From positions 56,799-120,798 of the forward strand of contig RDZG01000058.1 of assembly GCA_004293915.1 (NCBI GenBank): a stretch of DNA of 64,000 bases, in the 5' to 3' direction. The notes under the pieces were generated by a model. The model made no database searches, was not told the DNA's origin, and worked only from the letters and a program-made list of their open reading frames with translations. The translations under genes and the position numbers were made by a program. The DNA comes from Bacteroidota bacterium. Lineage in GTDB: Bacteria > Bacteroidota > Bacteroidia > Cytophagales > UBA9547. This document shows positions 25,912-35,731 of this stretch, in pieces; within the stretch, counting starts at the first letter, position 1, and the number at the start of each line of letters is the position of its first letter.

Positions 25912-26731
25912 ATCTAATAACTCTGATATTGTTAAATATCTTAACAAAGATAAAAACTCAAGGTTAAGAGAAGCCATATTCAAGTATGCCTTTCTCCATG
26001 ACATTAAATTAGGGGCAGCACAATTCCAATCCAACCTAAAAATTTACGAACCTGAAGTTGATAATGAAGGTTGTGACATAATTATTGAAGATTCAAGAGA
26101 TTTTATTAGAAAAATACAACTGAAATCAATATATAACTCAAAGACTTCAGTTTGGTATATTCATAAAAATATATTGCTCCCTGCATTCAATCAAATGAGT
26201 GACTTTGGCTTGGATACAATTCTTTGCCCAACCTATCCAGGAGCGGTTGTTTTAATAGATGCTAAAGAAAAAACAAAGATTACTAGAGACAATGAATCTT
26301 CTCACAAAAGTGTTTTCCCTCAAAATGACTATAATTATCTTTACACAGATATCAATATCATATTTCTGATTTATTTAGGAATTATTAAAGGTAATTCATC
26401 ATCTAAAAGAAACGCGGAGAAGGTAATCTCTCTTATTAGAGAACAGTTTTATTTCGACAAGATAAAGGTGTCAAAAAATTTATTTATAAAAGTGAATGGC
26501 ACAGCTTCATTAATCAAACTTTTAGGATTCTGTGGCCAATATGATTTCTTAAATCATTCAAACCGGTTTATAAGAAACAATGTAAACCCAAGCAATTTTT
26601 TCAAAACCCTTAAAGATTTTAATTCTTATGAAACATCTGAAATTGAATTAAAAAAAAGGATTGAACTTTTAGAAAATGATAAAAATATTTATAAAAAACT
26701 ACTTATAAATACCATTGAGCAATTGACTTAA
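25904..26731 (+). CDS. Uncharacterised protein, QxK-type nuclease-like motif; RM partner
   Basis: I prefer ATG 25904 (MPKSNNSDIV), which overlaps the RM stop by 8 bp; ATG 25895 is three codons longer. 275 residues. Around residues 50-75 it reads EPEVDNEGCDIIIEDSRDFIRKIQLKS, i.e. Asp58 followed by Gln72-x-Lys74, the spacing of PD-(D/E)xK nucleases with Gln replacing Glu, as in DUF4365-like proteins. The C-terminus (IELLENDKNIYKKLL) is coiled coil. Overlap with the RM gene suggests translational coupling and a role in the same defence system; no precise function is claimed. Confidence 0.6.
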   Translation: MPKSNNSDIVKYLNKDKNSRLREAIFKYAFLHDIKLGAAQFQSNLKIYEPEVDNEGCDIIIEDSRDFIRKIQLKSIYNSKTSVWYIHKNILLPAFNQMSDFGLDTILCPTYPGAVVLIDAKEKTKITRDNESSHKSVFPQNDYNYLYTDINIIFLIYLGIIKGNSSSKRNAEKVISLIREQFYFDKIKVSKNLFIKVNGTASLIKLLGFCGQYDFLNHSNRFIRNNVNPSNFFKTLKDFNSYETSEIELKKRIELLENDKNIYKKLLINTIEQLT

Positions 26732-26894
26732 AACATTCATAATTATGAATTACAAACGATATATGGCCACACACATTGCCATGTTGCATAATCAAACGCT
26801 CAATCTAAAACTTGAAATAGGTATTTGGATTCAAAATTTGAAATATTCGTACTTTTAAATCTTCCCAGTCGTGTTATACCAATAAGATAAACAA

Positions 26895-27863
26895 TCAACC
26901 AAAATCTGTTGAAGAAATCTTTTTCCAATGAATAAGTGATTTTTCGAAATCATAATTAAAGGTAAATCCTCGTTTTATTAATTCGTTTGGCAAAATATGC
27001 GTTGGACGTGCTACTTTTTTTACCCTTTCTGGATGAATTCCATTTAGATTCGGTTTGATTTTATGTAAAATATTAGCTGCAATTTTGAGTGCAAATAGTG
27101 GAATTCTGATTACTTTTCCATTTGTGCCAAGCACTTTATTGATTGTGCTAATCATTCCTCCTAACGATAAAGTTTCTTGCTCAACATAATTATAGGTTAT
27201 CACTTTTTCAGGCTGATTAATCATAAAAACGATGCTTTCAAATAATCCAAAAACATATCCATACGATTTTTTGATTGTCGGATTAACAGGCAAAAAGAAA
27301 TAACCTTTTTTTACTGCTTTTATCATTCTCAAAATGTTTCCAGGATCACCCGGACCATAAATCACACCAGGTCTTACAATAATTAAGCGATTAGATATAT
27401 TCTTCGATTGCCAAAGTTTGTGAATAAATTCTGCAGAAAGTTTCGAAATTCCATACGGAGTGTTAGGCATTGGTAAAATACTTTCGTCTGTAGCTTTCAA
27501 GGTGGGTCCATAAGGCGAAATACTTGAAGTAAAAAATATATTTGAGCAACCTACTTTTTCGGCAAATTGGCAAATATTTGTTGCACCTTTTATATTGGTT
27601 TCAAAATACTCTTGGCTTTCGTGTCCCGGCTCACGATGTATAGCTGCAAAATTAAAAATCCATTCGACTGGATGTTTTAAGATAGATGTCGAAATAGGAT
27701 TTCGTACATCAGCAATAGTACAAATTACATTTTCATTATTTTTAAGCGGAGATTCTTTTAAATCTAAAATATAAACGGTGGAGCAGATTTTATTGCTCAA
27801 TAAATATTCGCTCAATTTTGTGCCAATATAACCTGCTCCACCAAAAATAATACACGCTGTCAT
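26895..27863 (-). CDS. NAD-dependent epimerase/dehydratase (SDR)
   Basis: 322 residues, extended short-chain dehydrogenase. Cofactor motif GGAGYIGTKL at the N-terminus, NFAAIH after the fourth strand, and the catalytic Tyr-x3-Lys in NTPYGISKLSAEF. It acts on nucleotide sugars or similar substrates; the specificity is not readable. It is 12 bp downstream of gmd on the same strand, so both probably make nucleotide-sugars for surface polysaccharide. Confidence 0.85.
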   Translation of the reverse strand: MTACIIFGGAGYIGTKLSEYLLSNKICSTVYILDLKESPLKNNENVICTIADVRNPISTSILKHPVEWIFNFAAIHREPGHESQEYFETNIKGATNICQFAEKVGCSNIFFTSSISPYGPTLKATDESILPMPNTPYGISKLSAEFIHKLWQSKNISNRLIIVRPGVIYGPGDPGNILRMIKAVKKGYFFLPVNPTIKKSYGYVFGLFESIVFMINQPEKVITYNYVEQETLSLGGMISTINKVLGTNGKVIRIPLFALKIAANILHKIKPNLNGIHPERVKKVARPTHILPNELIKRGFTFNYDFEKSLIHWKKISSTDFG

Positions 27864-27875
27864 GTTTTTAAAAAA

Positions 27876-28988
27876 CTATTCTTTGTATGCTTTAATGGTA
27901 TGTCCGCCTTCTTGCAAATATTTTTCTTTTTTAAATAAACTTACATCCGAAGCCATCATTTCTTTTACCAATCCAGCTAAATCATATTTTGGTTTCCATC
28001 CCAATTGGGTTTTCGATTTTGTAGGGTCGCCTATCAATAAATCTACTTCTGTTGGACGGAAATATTGTGGATCAACAGCTACAACAACAGTTCCAACTGC
28101 TACTTGATAATCTGGATATGAGCAACTTACTACAATTCCTTTTTCATCAACACCACTGCCTTCAAATTTTAATACGATGCCAACTTCGGCAAAAGACATA
28201 CGTACAAACTCACGCACACGAGTGGTTACACCTGTTGCAATTACATAGTCTTCTGGTTTTGATTGTTGCAAAATCAACCACATGGCTTCCACATAATCTT
28301 TGGCATGTCCCCAATCTCTTTCAGCATTTAAGTTCCCTAAATAAATTTTATCTTGCATTCCCAATGCAATTCGAGCAACACCACGTGTGATTTTGCGAGT
28401 TACAAAAGTTTCGCCTCGCAAAGGAGATTCGTGGTTGAATAAAATTCCATTACAAGCATACATATTGTATGCTTCACGATAGTTTACTGTAATCCAATAG
28501 CCATAAATTTTTGCTACGCCATACGGTGAACGAGGATAAAAAGGAGTTTTTTCTGATTGCGGAACTTCTTGAACCAAACCATAAAGTTCTGATGTCGAAG
28601 CCTGATAAATTCTTGTTTTTTCAACCAATCCTAAAATTCGAACTGCCTCAAGAATACGTAAAGTACCCAATCCATCTACATTTGCAACATATTCTGGCGT
28701 ATCGAAACTCACTTTTACATGACTCATTGCACCTAAATTATAAATTTCGTCAGGCTGAACTTCTTGAATAATTCTGATAATATTAGTAGAATCTGTTAAA
28801 TCGCCATAATGTAATTTAAAACGAACATTTGCTTCATGTTTATCTTGATACAAATGATCAATTCTATCGGTATTAAAAAGTGAACTTCTACGTTTTATAC
28901 CATGAACTTCATATCCTTTTGATAAAAGTAATTCAGAAAGATAGGCTCCATCTTGACCTGTAACTCCTGTAATAAGGGCTTTTTTCAT
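27876..28988 (-). CDS. gmd: GDP-mannose 4,6-dehydratase
   Basis: 370 residues. [20 protein letters not shown] is the NADP-binding loop of [19 protein letters not shown] is diagnostic, and the active site is [12 protein letters not shown] with Tyr-x3-Lys. It converts GDP-mannose to GDP-4-keto-6-deoxymannose, the precursor of GDP-fucose or GDP-rhamnose, in the cytoplasm. Followed by the epimerase gene, with the glycosyltransferase end at position 1 showing that polysaccharide functions recur in the window. Confidence 0.93.
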   Translation of the reverse strand: MKKALITGVTGQDGAYLSELLLSKGYEVHGIKRRSSLFNTDRIDHLYQDKHEANVRFKLHYGDLTDSTNIIRIIQEVQPDEIYNLGAMSHVKVSFDTPEYVANVDGLGTLRILEAVRILGLVEKTRIYQASTSELYGLVQEVPQSEKTPFYPRSPYGVAKIYGYWITVNYREAYNMYACNGILFNHESPLRGETFVTRKITRGVARIALGMQDKIYLGNLNAERDWGHAKDYVEAMWLILQQSKPEDYVIATGVTTRVREFVRMSFAEVGIVLKFEGSGVDEKGIVVSCSYPDYQVAVGTVVVAVDPQYFRPTEVDLLIGDPTKSKTQLGWKPKYDLAGLVKEMMASDVSLFKKEKYLQEGGHTIKAYKE

Positions 28989-29080
28989 TAACTAATTTGT
29001 TTTTACAATTTTATACTAACTAATTTTATTGTTTAACTTTTAAAAGAAATGTTTTTTTAAAACAAATCAACATTCATTTC

Positions 29081-31825
29081 TTAAATCGTAAATGCTTTTT
29101 TTACTATTTCAGCTTGTTCTTTTATATGCACTTTATTATATCCAGTTGCAGGCGAAGAGCTTGATTTTCTTGCATTTACATTGATTTTTATTTCTTCGGG
29201 CATCAATCGTTTGATAAAATCCCAATAACCCATATTTTTGTTTTCTTCTTGTACCCATTCAACTTTTGCACTGCTATATTTTTTCAAAATAGCCATAATT
29301 TGTTTTTCTGGGAATGGATAAAGTTGCTCTATTCTAACTATAGCTACATCTCCACGTTTATTAGTTTGTTGTTCGTTTAATAAATCAAAATATACTTTAC
29401 CAGTACACAATAATACTTTTTTAACATCAGCAGCTTTTACAAATATATCATCATAGGTTTCTTGAAATTTACCTTTAGTTAATTCTTCAATAGGCGAAAC
29501 TACCAACGGGTGGCGTAAAAGCGATTTTGGTGACATAACCACACATGGTTTGCGGAAATTCCAAGCTAATTGTCTGCGTAAAATGTGGAAAATATTGGCT
29601 GGCGTTGTCAAATTGGCAACAACCATATTACGTTCTGCGGCAAGTTGTAAAAACCTTTCTGGACGAGCACTCGAATGCTCTGGACCTTGCCCCTCCATAC
29701 CATGCGGAAGTAACATTACCAATCCATTTTGGCGATTCCATTTGGTTTCGGCAGAAGATATAAATTGGTCGATCATAGTTTGAGCACCATTAGAAAAATC
29801 ACCAAATTGAGCTTCCCAAACCACTAATGCGTTTGGAGTTGCCATAGCATAGCCATATTCAAAACCTAAAACTCCATACTCTGAAAGTAAGGAATTAAAT
29901 ATTTTTAATTTGTCTTGTTTAGGATCGATATTATCGATTTGGCAATACGGAACATTTTGTTCGATATCCATAAAATAAGCATGACGATGCGAAAATGTGC
30001 CTCTTTTTACATCCTGCCCAGATATACGAACAATTTTATTTTCTACTAATAAAGAACCATAAGCCATCAACTCGGCTGTTGCCCAGTTTACTGTTTTGGT
30101 TTCGTTCAACATTTTTTCACGCTCCTTAATCAAATTTTCGATTTGTTTTAAGGCTTTAAAATCTGCTGGAATATGTAAAAGTGCTTTACTGATTTTATCA
30201 AAGGCTTCTTTCGAAATTCCAGTTTTTGGCGATGAGTCAAAATCTTCAAGCGAAGCTTTTTTCATTCCAAGCCATTCTTGTTCTAATTTTTGTGGAACAT
30301 AAGGCAATGGTTTTTCTTTTATTAAATTTTGTTTTTCTTGCAACAAAGCTTTGAATTGGGCATCCATTTCTTCTGCCTGTGCTTCATTTATATCTCCACG
30401 TTTGATTAAATCTTGTTTATAGATTTCTCTTGGCGAAGCATGTTTTGCAATCAAACTATATAATTTTGGTTGTGTAAAGCGAGGCTCATCGCTTTCATTA
30501 TGTCCATTTTTACGATAACAAACCATGTCGATAAAAATATCTTTACCGAAAAGTTGGCGGAAATCTATGGCGGTTTTTGCTGCAAAAGCAACCGCTTCTG
30601 CATCGTCACCATTTACATGAATTACTGGTGCATCAACCAATTTGGCAATATCTGTACAATAAATCGAAGTACGAGCATCATCAAAATCGGTTGTAAACCC
30701 AACTTGATTATTGATTACAAAATGGATAGTTCCACCTGTTTTATAGCCTGGCAAATTTGCCATTTGTAAAGTTTCATACACAATACCTTGTCCAGCCACA
30801 GCCGCATCGCCATGAATCAAAATAGGTACGCATTTTTTGAAATCACCTTTGTATTCATCATCAACTTGTGCACGAGCATATCCCAAAACCAATGGATCAA
30901 CAGCCTCCAAATGCGAAGGATTTGGCATTAATTTTAAGTGCATTTTTTTATCGTATAGCGTTGTGATTTCGCTCGAATAGCCCATGTGATATTTCACATC
31001 GCCAGCACCTTCTAGACTATCAATGTTTATATTTCCTTCAAATTCATTAAAAATTTGCTCGTAGGTTTTGCCCATGATGTTACAAAGTACGTTTAATCGA
31101 CCTCTATGAGCCATTCCAATCACAACTTCTTCGGCACCAAAAAGAGAACCTACATTAATAATTGTATCTATGGCAACTATAGTATTTTCGCCACCTTCGA
31201 GTCCAAAACGTTTTTGTCCAACATATTTTGTAGCCAAGAAATTTTCAAAAACTGTTGCTTCATTTAATTTTTTGAGAATACGTGTTTTGATTTCTTTAGG
31301 CGGATTATAAGCTTTAGCCGCTTTTTCAAATTCAATTGTGAGCCAATTTAAAATTTCGGGTTGGCGTATATAATAGTATTCAAATCCAAAAGCACCTTCA
31401 TAAATGGTCTCTAGCGATTTTACAATCTCACGAAGTGGGGCATTTTCCATACCAATTTCGGCACCAACTTTGAATTTTGTATCCAAATCTGACTCAGAAA
31501 GTCCATAATCTTTGAGCGAAATAAAAGCCTGACGATCTTTGCGTTCGCGAATTGGATTTGTTTTTGCTTTTAAATGTCCTCTCGAACGATAGCCTCTGAT
31601 AAGTCTATAAACTGCAACTTCTTTTTCGTTGATACCGACATTGGTAGAAGCACCATTAGATTTTGAGCTTCCATTGTTTTCGCCATATTTTGCGATGGAA
31701 AAATCAAAACCTTCAAAAAACTTTTGCCAAGATACATCTACATCTGCGGGATTGGCTTTATAAGATTCGTAAATGCTTTCTATTGCAGCTGTGTCAGCAT
31801 TGGCTATATATGAAAATTTATCCAT
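29081..31825 (-). CDS. sucA: 2-oxoglutarate dehydrogenase E1 component
   Basis: 914 residues, thiamine-diphosphate decarboxylase of the TCA-cycle complex. The N-terminal FSYIANADTAAIESIYESYKANP is the E2-binding segment; then MAHRGRLNVL, MHLKLMPNPSHLEAVDPLVLG, HGDAAVAGQGIVYE and the ThDP-binding VNGDDAEAV...DMVCYRKNGHNESDEP are all present. The C-terminal transketolase-like part has FSHRHAYF and LLPHGMEGQGPEHSSARPERFLQL. It is a single gene here; the E2 partner (sucB) is not in the window. It is unrelated to the pyruvate E2 gene at 61303. Confidence 0.95.
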   Translation of the reverse strand: MDKFSYIANADTAAIESIYESYKANPADVDVSWQKFFEGFDFSIAKYGENNGSSKSNGASTNVGINEKEVAVYRLIRGYRSRGHLKAKTNPIRERKDRQAFISLKDYGLSESDLDTKFKVGAEIGMENAPLREIVKSLETIYEGAFGFEYYYIRQPEILNWLTIEFEKAAKAYNPPKEIKTRILKKLNEATVFENFLATKYVGQKRFGLEGGENTIVAIDTIINVGSLFGAEEVVIGMAHRGRLNVLCNIMGKTYEQIFNEFEGNINIDSLEGAGDVKYHMGYSSEITTLYDKKMHLKLMPNPSHLEAVDPLVLGYARAQVDDEYKGDFKKCVPILIHGDAAVAGQGIVYETLQMANLPGYKTGGTIHFVINNQVGFTTDFDDARTSIYCTDIAKLVDAPVIHVNGDDAEAVAFAAKTAIDFRQLFGKDIFIDMVCYRKNGHNESDEPRFTQPKLYSLIAKHASPREIYKQDLIKRGDINEAQAEEMDAQFKALLQEKQNLIKEKPLPYVPQKLEQEWLGMKKASLEDFDSSPKTGISKEAFDKISKALLHIPADFKALKQIENLIKEREKMLNETKTVNWATAELMAYGSLLVENKIVRISGQDVKRGTFSHRHAYFMDIEQNVPYCQIDNIDPKQDKLKIFNSLLSEYGVLGFEYGYAMATPNALVVWEAQFGDFSNGAQTMIDQFISSAETKWNRQNGLVMLLPHGMEGQGPEHSSARPERFLQLAAERNMVVANLTTPANIFHILRRQLAWNFRKPCVVMSPKSLLRHPLVVSPIEELTKGKFQETYDDIFVKAADVKKVLLCTGKVYFDLLNEQQTNKRGDVAIVRIEQLYPFPEKQIMAILKKYSSAKVEWVQEENKNMGYWDFIKRLMPEEIKINVNARKSSSSPATGYNKVHIKEQAEIVKKAFTI

Positions 31826-32205
31826 GATTGATATTAATTCGAGTGCTTTGTCATAAAGTAATGTGCAAAAATATGTATTTGAATGAAATTAAATGCTATT
31901 TTTTGAGAAAGTTTTAAAAAGTAGTTTTGTTTAAGTTATGGATGTTCTTAAAGTATGTTATAAACCATTTATAATTATCGATTTTATCCTGTTTTATTAA
32001 TAGTTTATACAACTTGTTTTCAGGTTTTTAAAACAACTTAAATAGCTTAGTTTTTAATCTTCACAACTATTTATTAATATTGTATCGAAGTGTAAACTTG
32101 TTATTTGATAGCAGATATTTGCGAAAAAATGAAAAACTAAAAAAATAGCATAAATGAAAATGCGTAAATATAAATGTTGTTTTATCATACGATTATAGAC
32201 AACAT
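31826..32205. other. Intergenic region, divergent promoters
   Basis: 380 bp without a gene between divergent sucA and the second RM gene. On the minus strand a TATTTTTG stretch (31870-31877) fits the Bacteroidota -7 motif TAnnTTTG for sucA. Just before the RM start, ATGTTGT (32174-32180) and ACAACAT (32199-32205) form an inverted repeat that could occlude or mark the start. Otherwise only AT-rich sequence. Confidence 0.4.
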
Positions 32206-34653
32206 ATGAAGTATCGAAATATAAGAGAAGAAGAACTTAAAAACAAAGTAGCAAACGACTATTTTTGGATTTATGACTGTACAAAAATAATTGGTAATGT
32301 CGATTTTTGTGTTTGTATTCACCAAAGCCAAAAAGAATTATTTGAACAAGAATCTTTGCTTTGGGCTGAAGCAAAAAAAGGTATTTCAGATATTTTTAAA
32401 TCAATAGTTCAACTCATTTTAACCATTGGAAAAGCTAGAACTTTTGATAAATTTTTACCCCCACCATTTCTAGGTGCTTTTGATAGCGAAAACATAGCAT
32501 TTATTCCTTATGTAGATATTTATGAAGTTTTTTATATAAATGACTTTAACTGGAACGTAACACCTTCAAACTATGAGACAAAAGAGTTTAAACTGATTCA
32601 CGAAAAAGTTAAATCTATAATTGATAGTAAAGCACTTTTATTTAACTTTCAAAAAGATGATAAAGAATTAAAGCGATTTATCAAAGATAATTTCATAGTT
32701 GGTAAATTAGGCTTGACAAAAACTAAGATCGATAAAAATAATTTTATTATTATTTACAACAAATGGCTACAATCTGTAAAACCAACTATTGGATTAAATT
32801 GGGATTTGCTAAAAAACAGGCATGGCATTATTGATGGAGATTTTTATTTGGCAGACTTATTGTCGCATGAAAACAAAAGCCTAAGAGAAAAATTATATGT
32901 ACTTTTAAATAACAATCATTATTTGCTTGACAGGGAAATTAACGAATTGGGATTTTTAAGTAGTAAAAGAGCTGATTTTTTAGATAAACAAATAGCTCAC
33001 ACACAATTTTGGAACAAATACGAGCGTCCACCGAAAGAAGAATATTGGGATTATATAGTTGAACGTAGAGATTTGCTCGTTCCGCAAGATGTGAGAGAAC
33101 GCAAAGGTAGTTTCTTTACACCTCAAATTTGGGTGGAACTTTCACAAAAATATTTGACAGATGTATTAGGGGAAGACTGGCAAGACGAATATTATATTTG
33201 GGACTGTGCCGCAGGAACAGGCAACTTACTTGCTGGACTTTCCAATAAGTACAATATTTGGGCTTCTACACTAGATAAGCAAGATGTAGAAGTAATGCAC
33301 GACCGTATAAATAATGGTGCTAATTTATTAGACGACCACGTTTTTCAGTTTGATTTTTTGAATGATGAATTTTTGCCAATATCCAAAGGAGGAAAATTGC
33401 CTGATTCGCTTTACCAAGTTATATCAAATGAAAACAAGCGAAAGAAATTGGTAATTTATATCAATCCGCCTTATGCAGAAGCTAGCGATAAAAAAACACT
33501 TACTAAAATTGAAGGCAAAAGAGGGGTAGAGCAAAGTAAAACAAACCTCAAATACGCAAAGCACCTCGGGCAAGGCAATGCAGAGCTTTTTGTACAGTTT
33601 TTAACTAGGATTTATTTTGAAATTCCTGAAAGTATAATTGCTGAGTTTTCTACTTTAAAAATTATTTCAGGTCCACATTTTATTAACTTTAGAAGCTTTT
33701 TTAAGGCAAAAATGGAAAAAGCTTTCATTTGTCCTGCACAATCTTTTGACAATGTAAAAGGAAAATTCCCAATCGGATTTATGATTTGGGACACCTCAAA
33801 AAAAGTTAAATATGATAAAATCGAAACTCAAGTTTTTGATGAAAATAATACTGAACTAGGCAAGAAAAACTTTTATGTCTACGATAAAGACCAGTATATT
33901 AATGATTGGATAAAACCATATAGGGCTGATGTATCAAAAAATCAGTTGATTGGTAAATTCCCATTTAAAGGAAGCGATTTTCAAAATCAAAACATGATTC
34001 AAGTAGTTCATCATAAAATGGACTATAACACAGAAGCAGGTCAGTTTTTTATTAATCAGAAAAATATAATCTATGCTTGTGTTTATTTTGCTGTACGCAA
34101 ATGTATAGATGCTTCTTGGCTCAACGATCGTGATCAGTTTTTAGCACCCAATAAAAACTGGGAATCTGACCTCATGTTTCAATCAGATTGCCTAACATAT
34201 ACTTTATTTACTAATAATATTCAATCTAGTTTTGGCACAAACCACTGGATTCCGTTTACTGAAAAAGAAATAGATGCAAAAGAAAAGTTTGAAAGTAGCT
34301 TTATGACTAAGTTTATTAGTGGAAAAATAGATACAGAAATCTCTTTTGATTTATTCCAAAAAATTGATAAAAAAGAAGAAAAACCTTTACAATTTTCAAC
34401 TGAAGCAAAATCGGTATTTGATGTTGGTAGAGAGCTTTGGAAATTCTATCATAAACAACCAAACTGTAATGTAAATGCTTCTCTATATGATATAAGAGAA
34501 TATTTTCAAGGCAGAAACGAAGCAGGAAAAATGAATAATAAAAGCCAAGATAAAACATACATGATTTTAATTGGCGACCTAAGGGAAAAACTTAATAAAC
34601 TAGCTGAAAAAATTGAGCCTAAAGTCTATGAATACAGATTTTTAAAAGAATGA
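32206..34653 (+). CDS. Single-chain restriction-modification enzyme (Helicobacter-type IIG)
   Basis: 815 residues. The N-terminus carries a likely PD-(D/E)xK nuclease: Asp33 in GNVDFCV and E55-A-K57 in LLWAEAKKG, then IVQLILTIGKARTF. This stretch is what I recall from Helicobacter/Campylobacter single-chain RM proteins (inference from memory). The methyltransferase follows with GSFFTPQIWVELSQ (motif X), DCAAGTGNLL (motif I, from residue 333) and INPPYAEA (motif IV, Asn420). It probably methylates adenine and cuts unmodified DNA. It is unrelated to the 1253-residue enzyme and lies alone between sucA and rsgA. Confidence 0.8.
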   Translation: MKYRNIREEELKNKVANDYFWIYDCTKIIGNVDFCVCIHQSQKELFEQESLLWAEAKKGISDIFKSIVQLILTIGKARTFDKFLPPPFLGAFDSENIAFIPYVDIYEVFYINDFNWNVTPSNYETKEFKLIHEKVKSIIDSKALLFNFQKDDKELKRFIKDNFIVGKLGLTKTKIDKNNFIIIYNKWLQSVKPTIGLNWDLLKNRHGIIDGDFYLADLLSHENKSLREKLYVLLNNNHYLLDREINELGFLSSKRADFLDKQIAHTQFWNKYERPPKEEYWDYIVERRDLLVPQDVRERKGSFFTPQIWVELSQKYLTDVLGEDWQDEYYIWDCAAGTGNLLAGLSNKYNIWASTLDKQDVEVMHDRINNGANLLDDHVFQFDFLNDEFLPISKGGKLPDSLYQVISNENKRKKLVIYINPPYAEASDKKTLTKIEGKRGVEQSKTNLKYAKHLGQGNAELFVQFLTRIYFEIPESIIAEFSTLKIISGPHFINFRSFFKAKMEKAFICPAQSFDNVKGKFPIGFMIWDTSKKVKYDKIETQVFDENNTELGKKNFYVYDKDQYINDWIKPYRADVSKNQLIGKFPFKGSDFQNQNMIQVVHHKMDYNTEAGQFFINQKNIIYACVYFAVRKCIDASWLNDRDQFLAPNKNWESDLMFQSDCLTYTLFTNNIQSSFGTNHWIPFTEKEIDAKEKFESSFMTKFISGKIDTEISFDLFQKIDKKEEKPLQFSTEAKSVFDVGRELWKFYHKQPNCNVNASLYDIREYFQGRNEAGKMNNKSQDKTYMILIGDLREKLNKLAEKIEPKVYEYRFLKE

Positions 34654-34813
34654 CATAAACTACGAAAGCTAAGTATTTGGACATTCACTGAAAAAAGCAA
34701 TATAAATAAGCTATAAAGTACTTTTTTACTGCTTATTTCACTGATTTTGGAGTTCATTACCATAAAGTCGAATATTTTTTTGGTAATCAACAGACAACTT
34801 TTTGATTTATAAA

Positions 34814-35731
34814 CTATCTCCTATTATCCTCATTATTAATAATACTCAAATAATTTTTATAGCGTGAATGTGCAATTTTTCCTTTTTCAACTGCATTTTT
34901 AACTGCACAGCTTGGTTCGTTGATATGCAAACAATTATGAAATTTACATTGATTTAATAATTCTCTCATTTCTGGAAAGTAATGCCCAAGTTCGTTGTTT
35001 TCTAAATCTATAATTCCAAATTCTTTAATTCCAGGAGTGTCAATCAAATAGGTTTTTTCTGAAACTTCAAACATTTCGGCAAAAGTAGTTGTATGCACAC
35101 CTTTTTGTGCAAAATTTGATATGACAGCCGTTTTTTGGCTCAAAGTTGGAAACAAAACATTCATCAACGTGGATTTGCCTACGCCAGAATGTCCACTAAA
35201 TAATATTGTTTTGTGTTGCAAGTGTTTTTTCAGTTCTTCAATTCCAGTTTGAAGTTCTGCAGATGTAATAAAAGATTGATAACCAATATTTTGATACATT
35301 TCTGCAATTTGTTTTTGGTAAGTAATATGTTTTTCTGTCCACAAATCTGATTTATTAAAAACGAGCGAAACAGGAATCCGAAACGACTCTGCTGCCACTA
35401 AAAAACGGTCTATAAAACCCAACGAAGTTTCGGGCATGGTAAGCGTTACAATCAAAAAAGCTTCCTCAATATTAGATGCAATAATATGAGCATGCTCTGT
35501 TTTGTGTGCCGATTTGCGAATAATATAGTTTTTTCTATCATGCAATTCGGTAATTACAACCGATTCTGAATTTTCGATTTCAAAACCAACGTCATCACCT
35601 ACGGCAATTGGATTAGTAAGTTTGTGGTCGTCTAATTTGAATTTCCCACGCAAACGTCCTTTATATTTTTGAGAATCTTCTCCTAAAATATCATACCACG
35701 AACCAACCGAACGAAATATTTTGCCTTGCAT
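34814..35731 (-). CDS. rsgA: Ribosome small-subunit-dependent GTPase A
   Basis: 305 residues. An N-terminal OB-fold, then a circularly permuted GTPase: NKSD (G4) precedes GHSGVGKSTLMN (G1) and DTPGIKEF (G3). The C-terminal zinc motif is CKFHNCLHINEPSCAVKNAV. It checks late 30S maturation. Its start abuts the waaA stop, so the two genes are co-transcribed. Confidence 0.93.
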   Translation of the reverse strand: MQGKIFRSVGSWYDILGEDSQKYKGRLRGKFKLDDHKLTNPIAVGDDVGFEIENSESVVITELHDRKNYIIRKSAHKTEHAHIIASNIEEAFLIVTLTMPETSLGFIDRFLVAAESFRIPVSLVFNKSDLWTEKHITYQKQIAEMYQNIGYQSFITSAELQTGIEELKKHLQHKTILFSGHSGVGKSTLMNVLFPTLSQKTAVISNFAQKGVHTTTFAEMFEVSEKTYLIDTPGIKEFGIIDLENNELGHYFPEMRELLNQCKFHNCLHINEPSCAVKNAVEKGKIAHSRYKNYLSIINNEDNRR

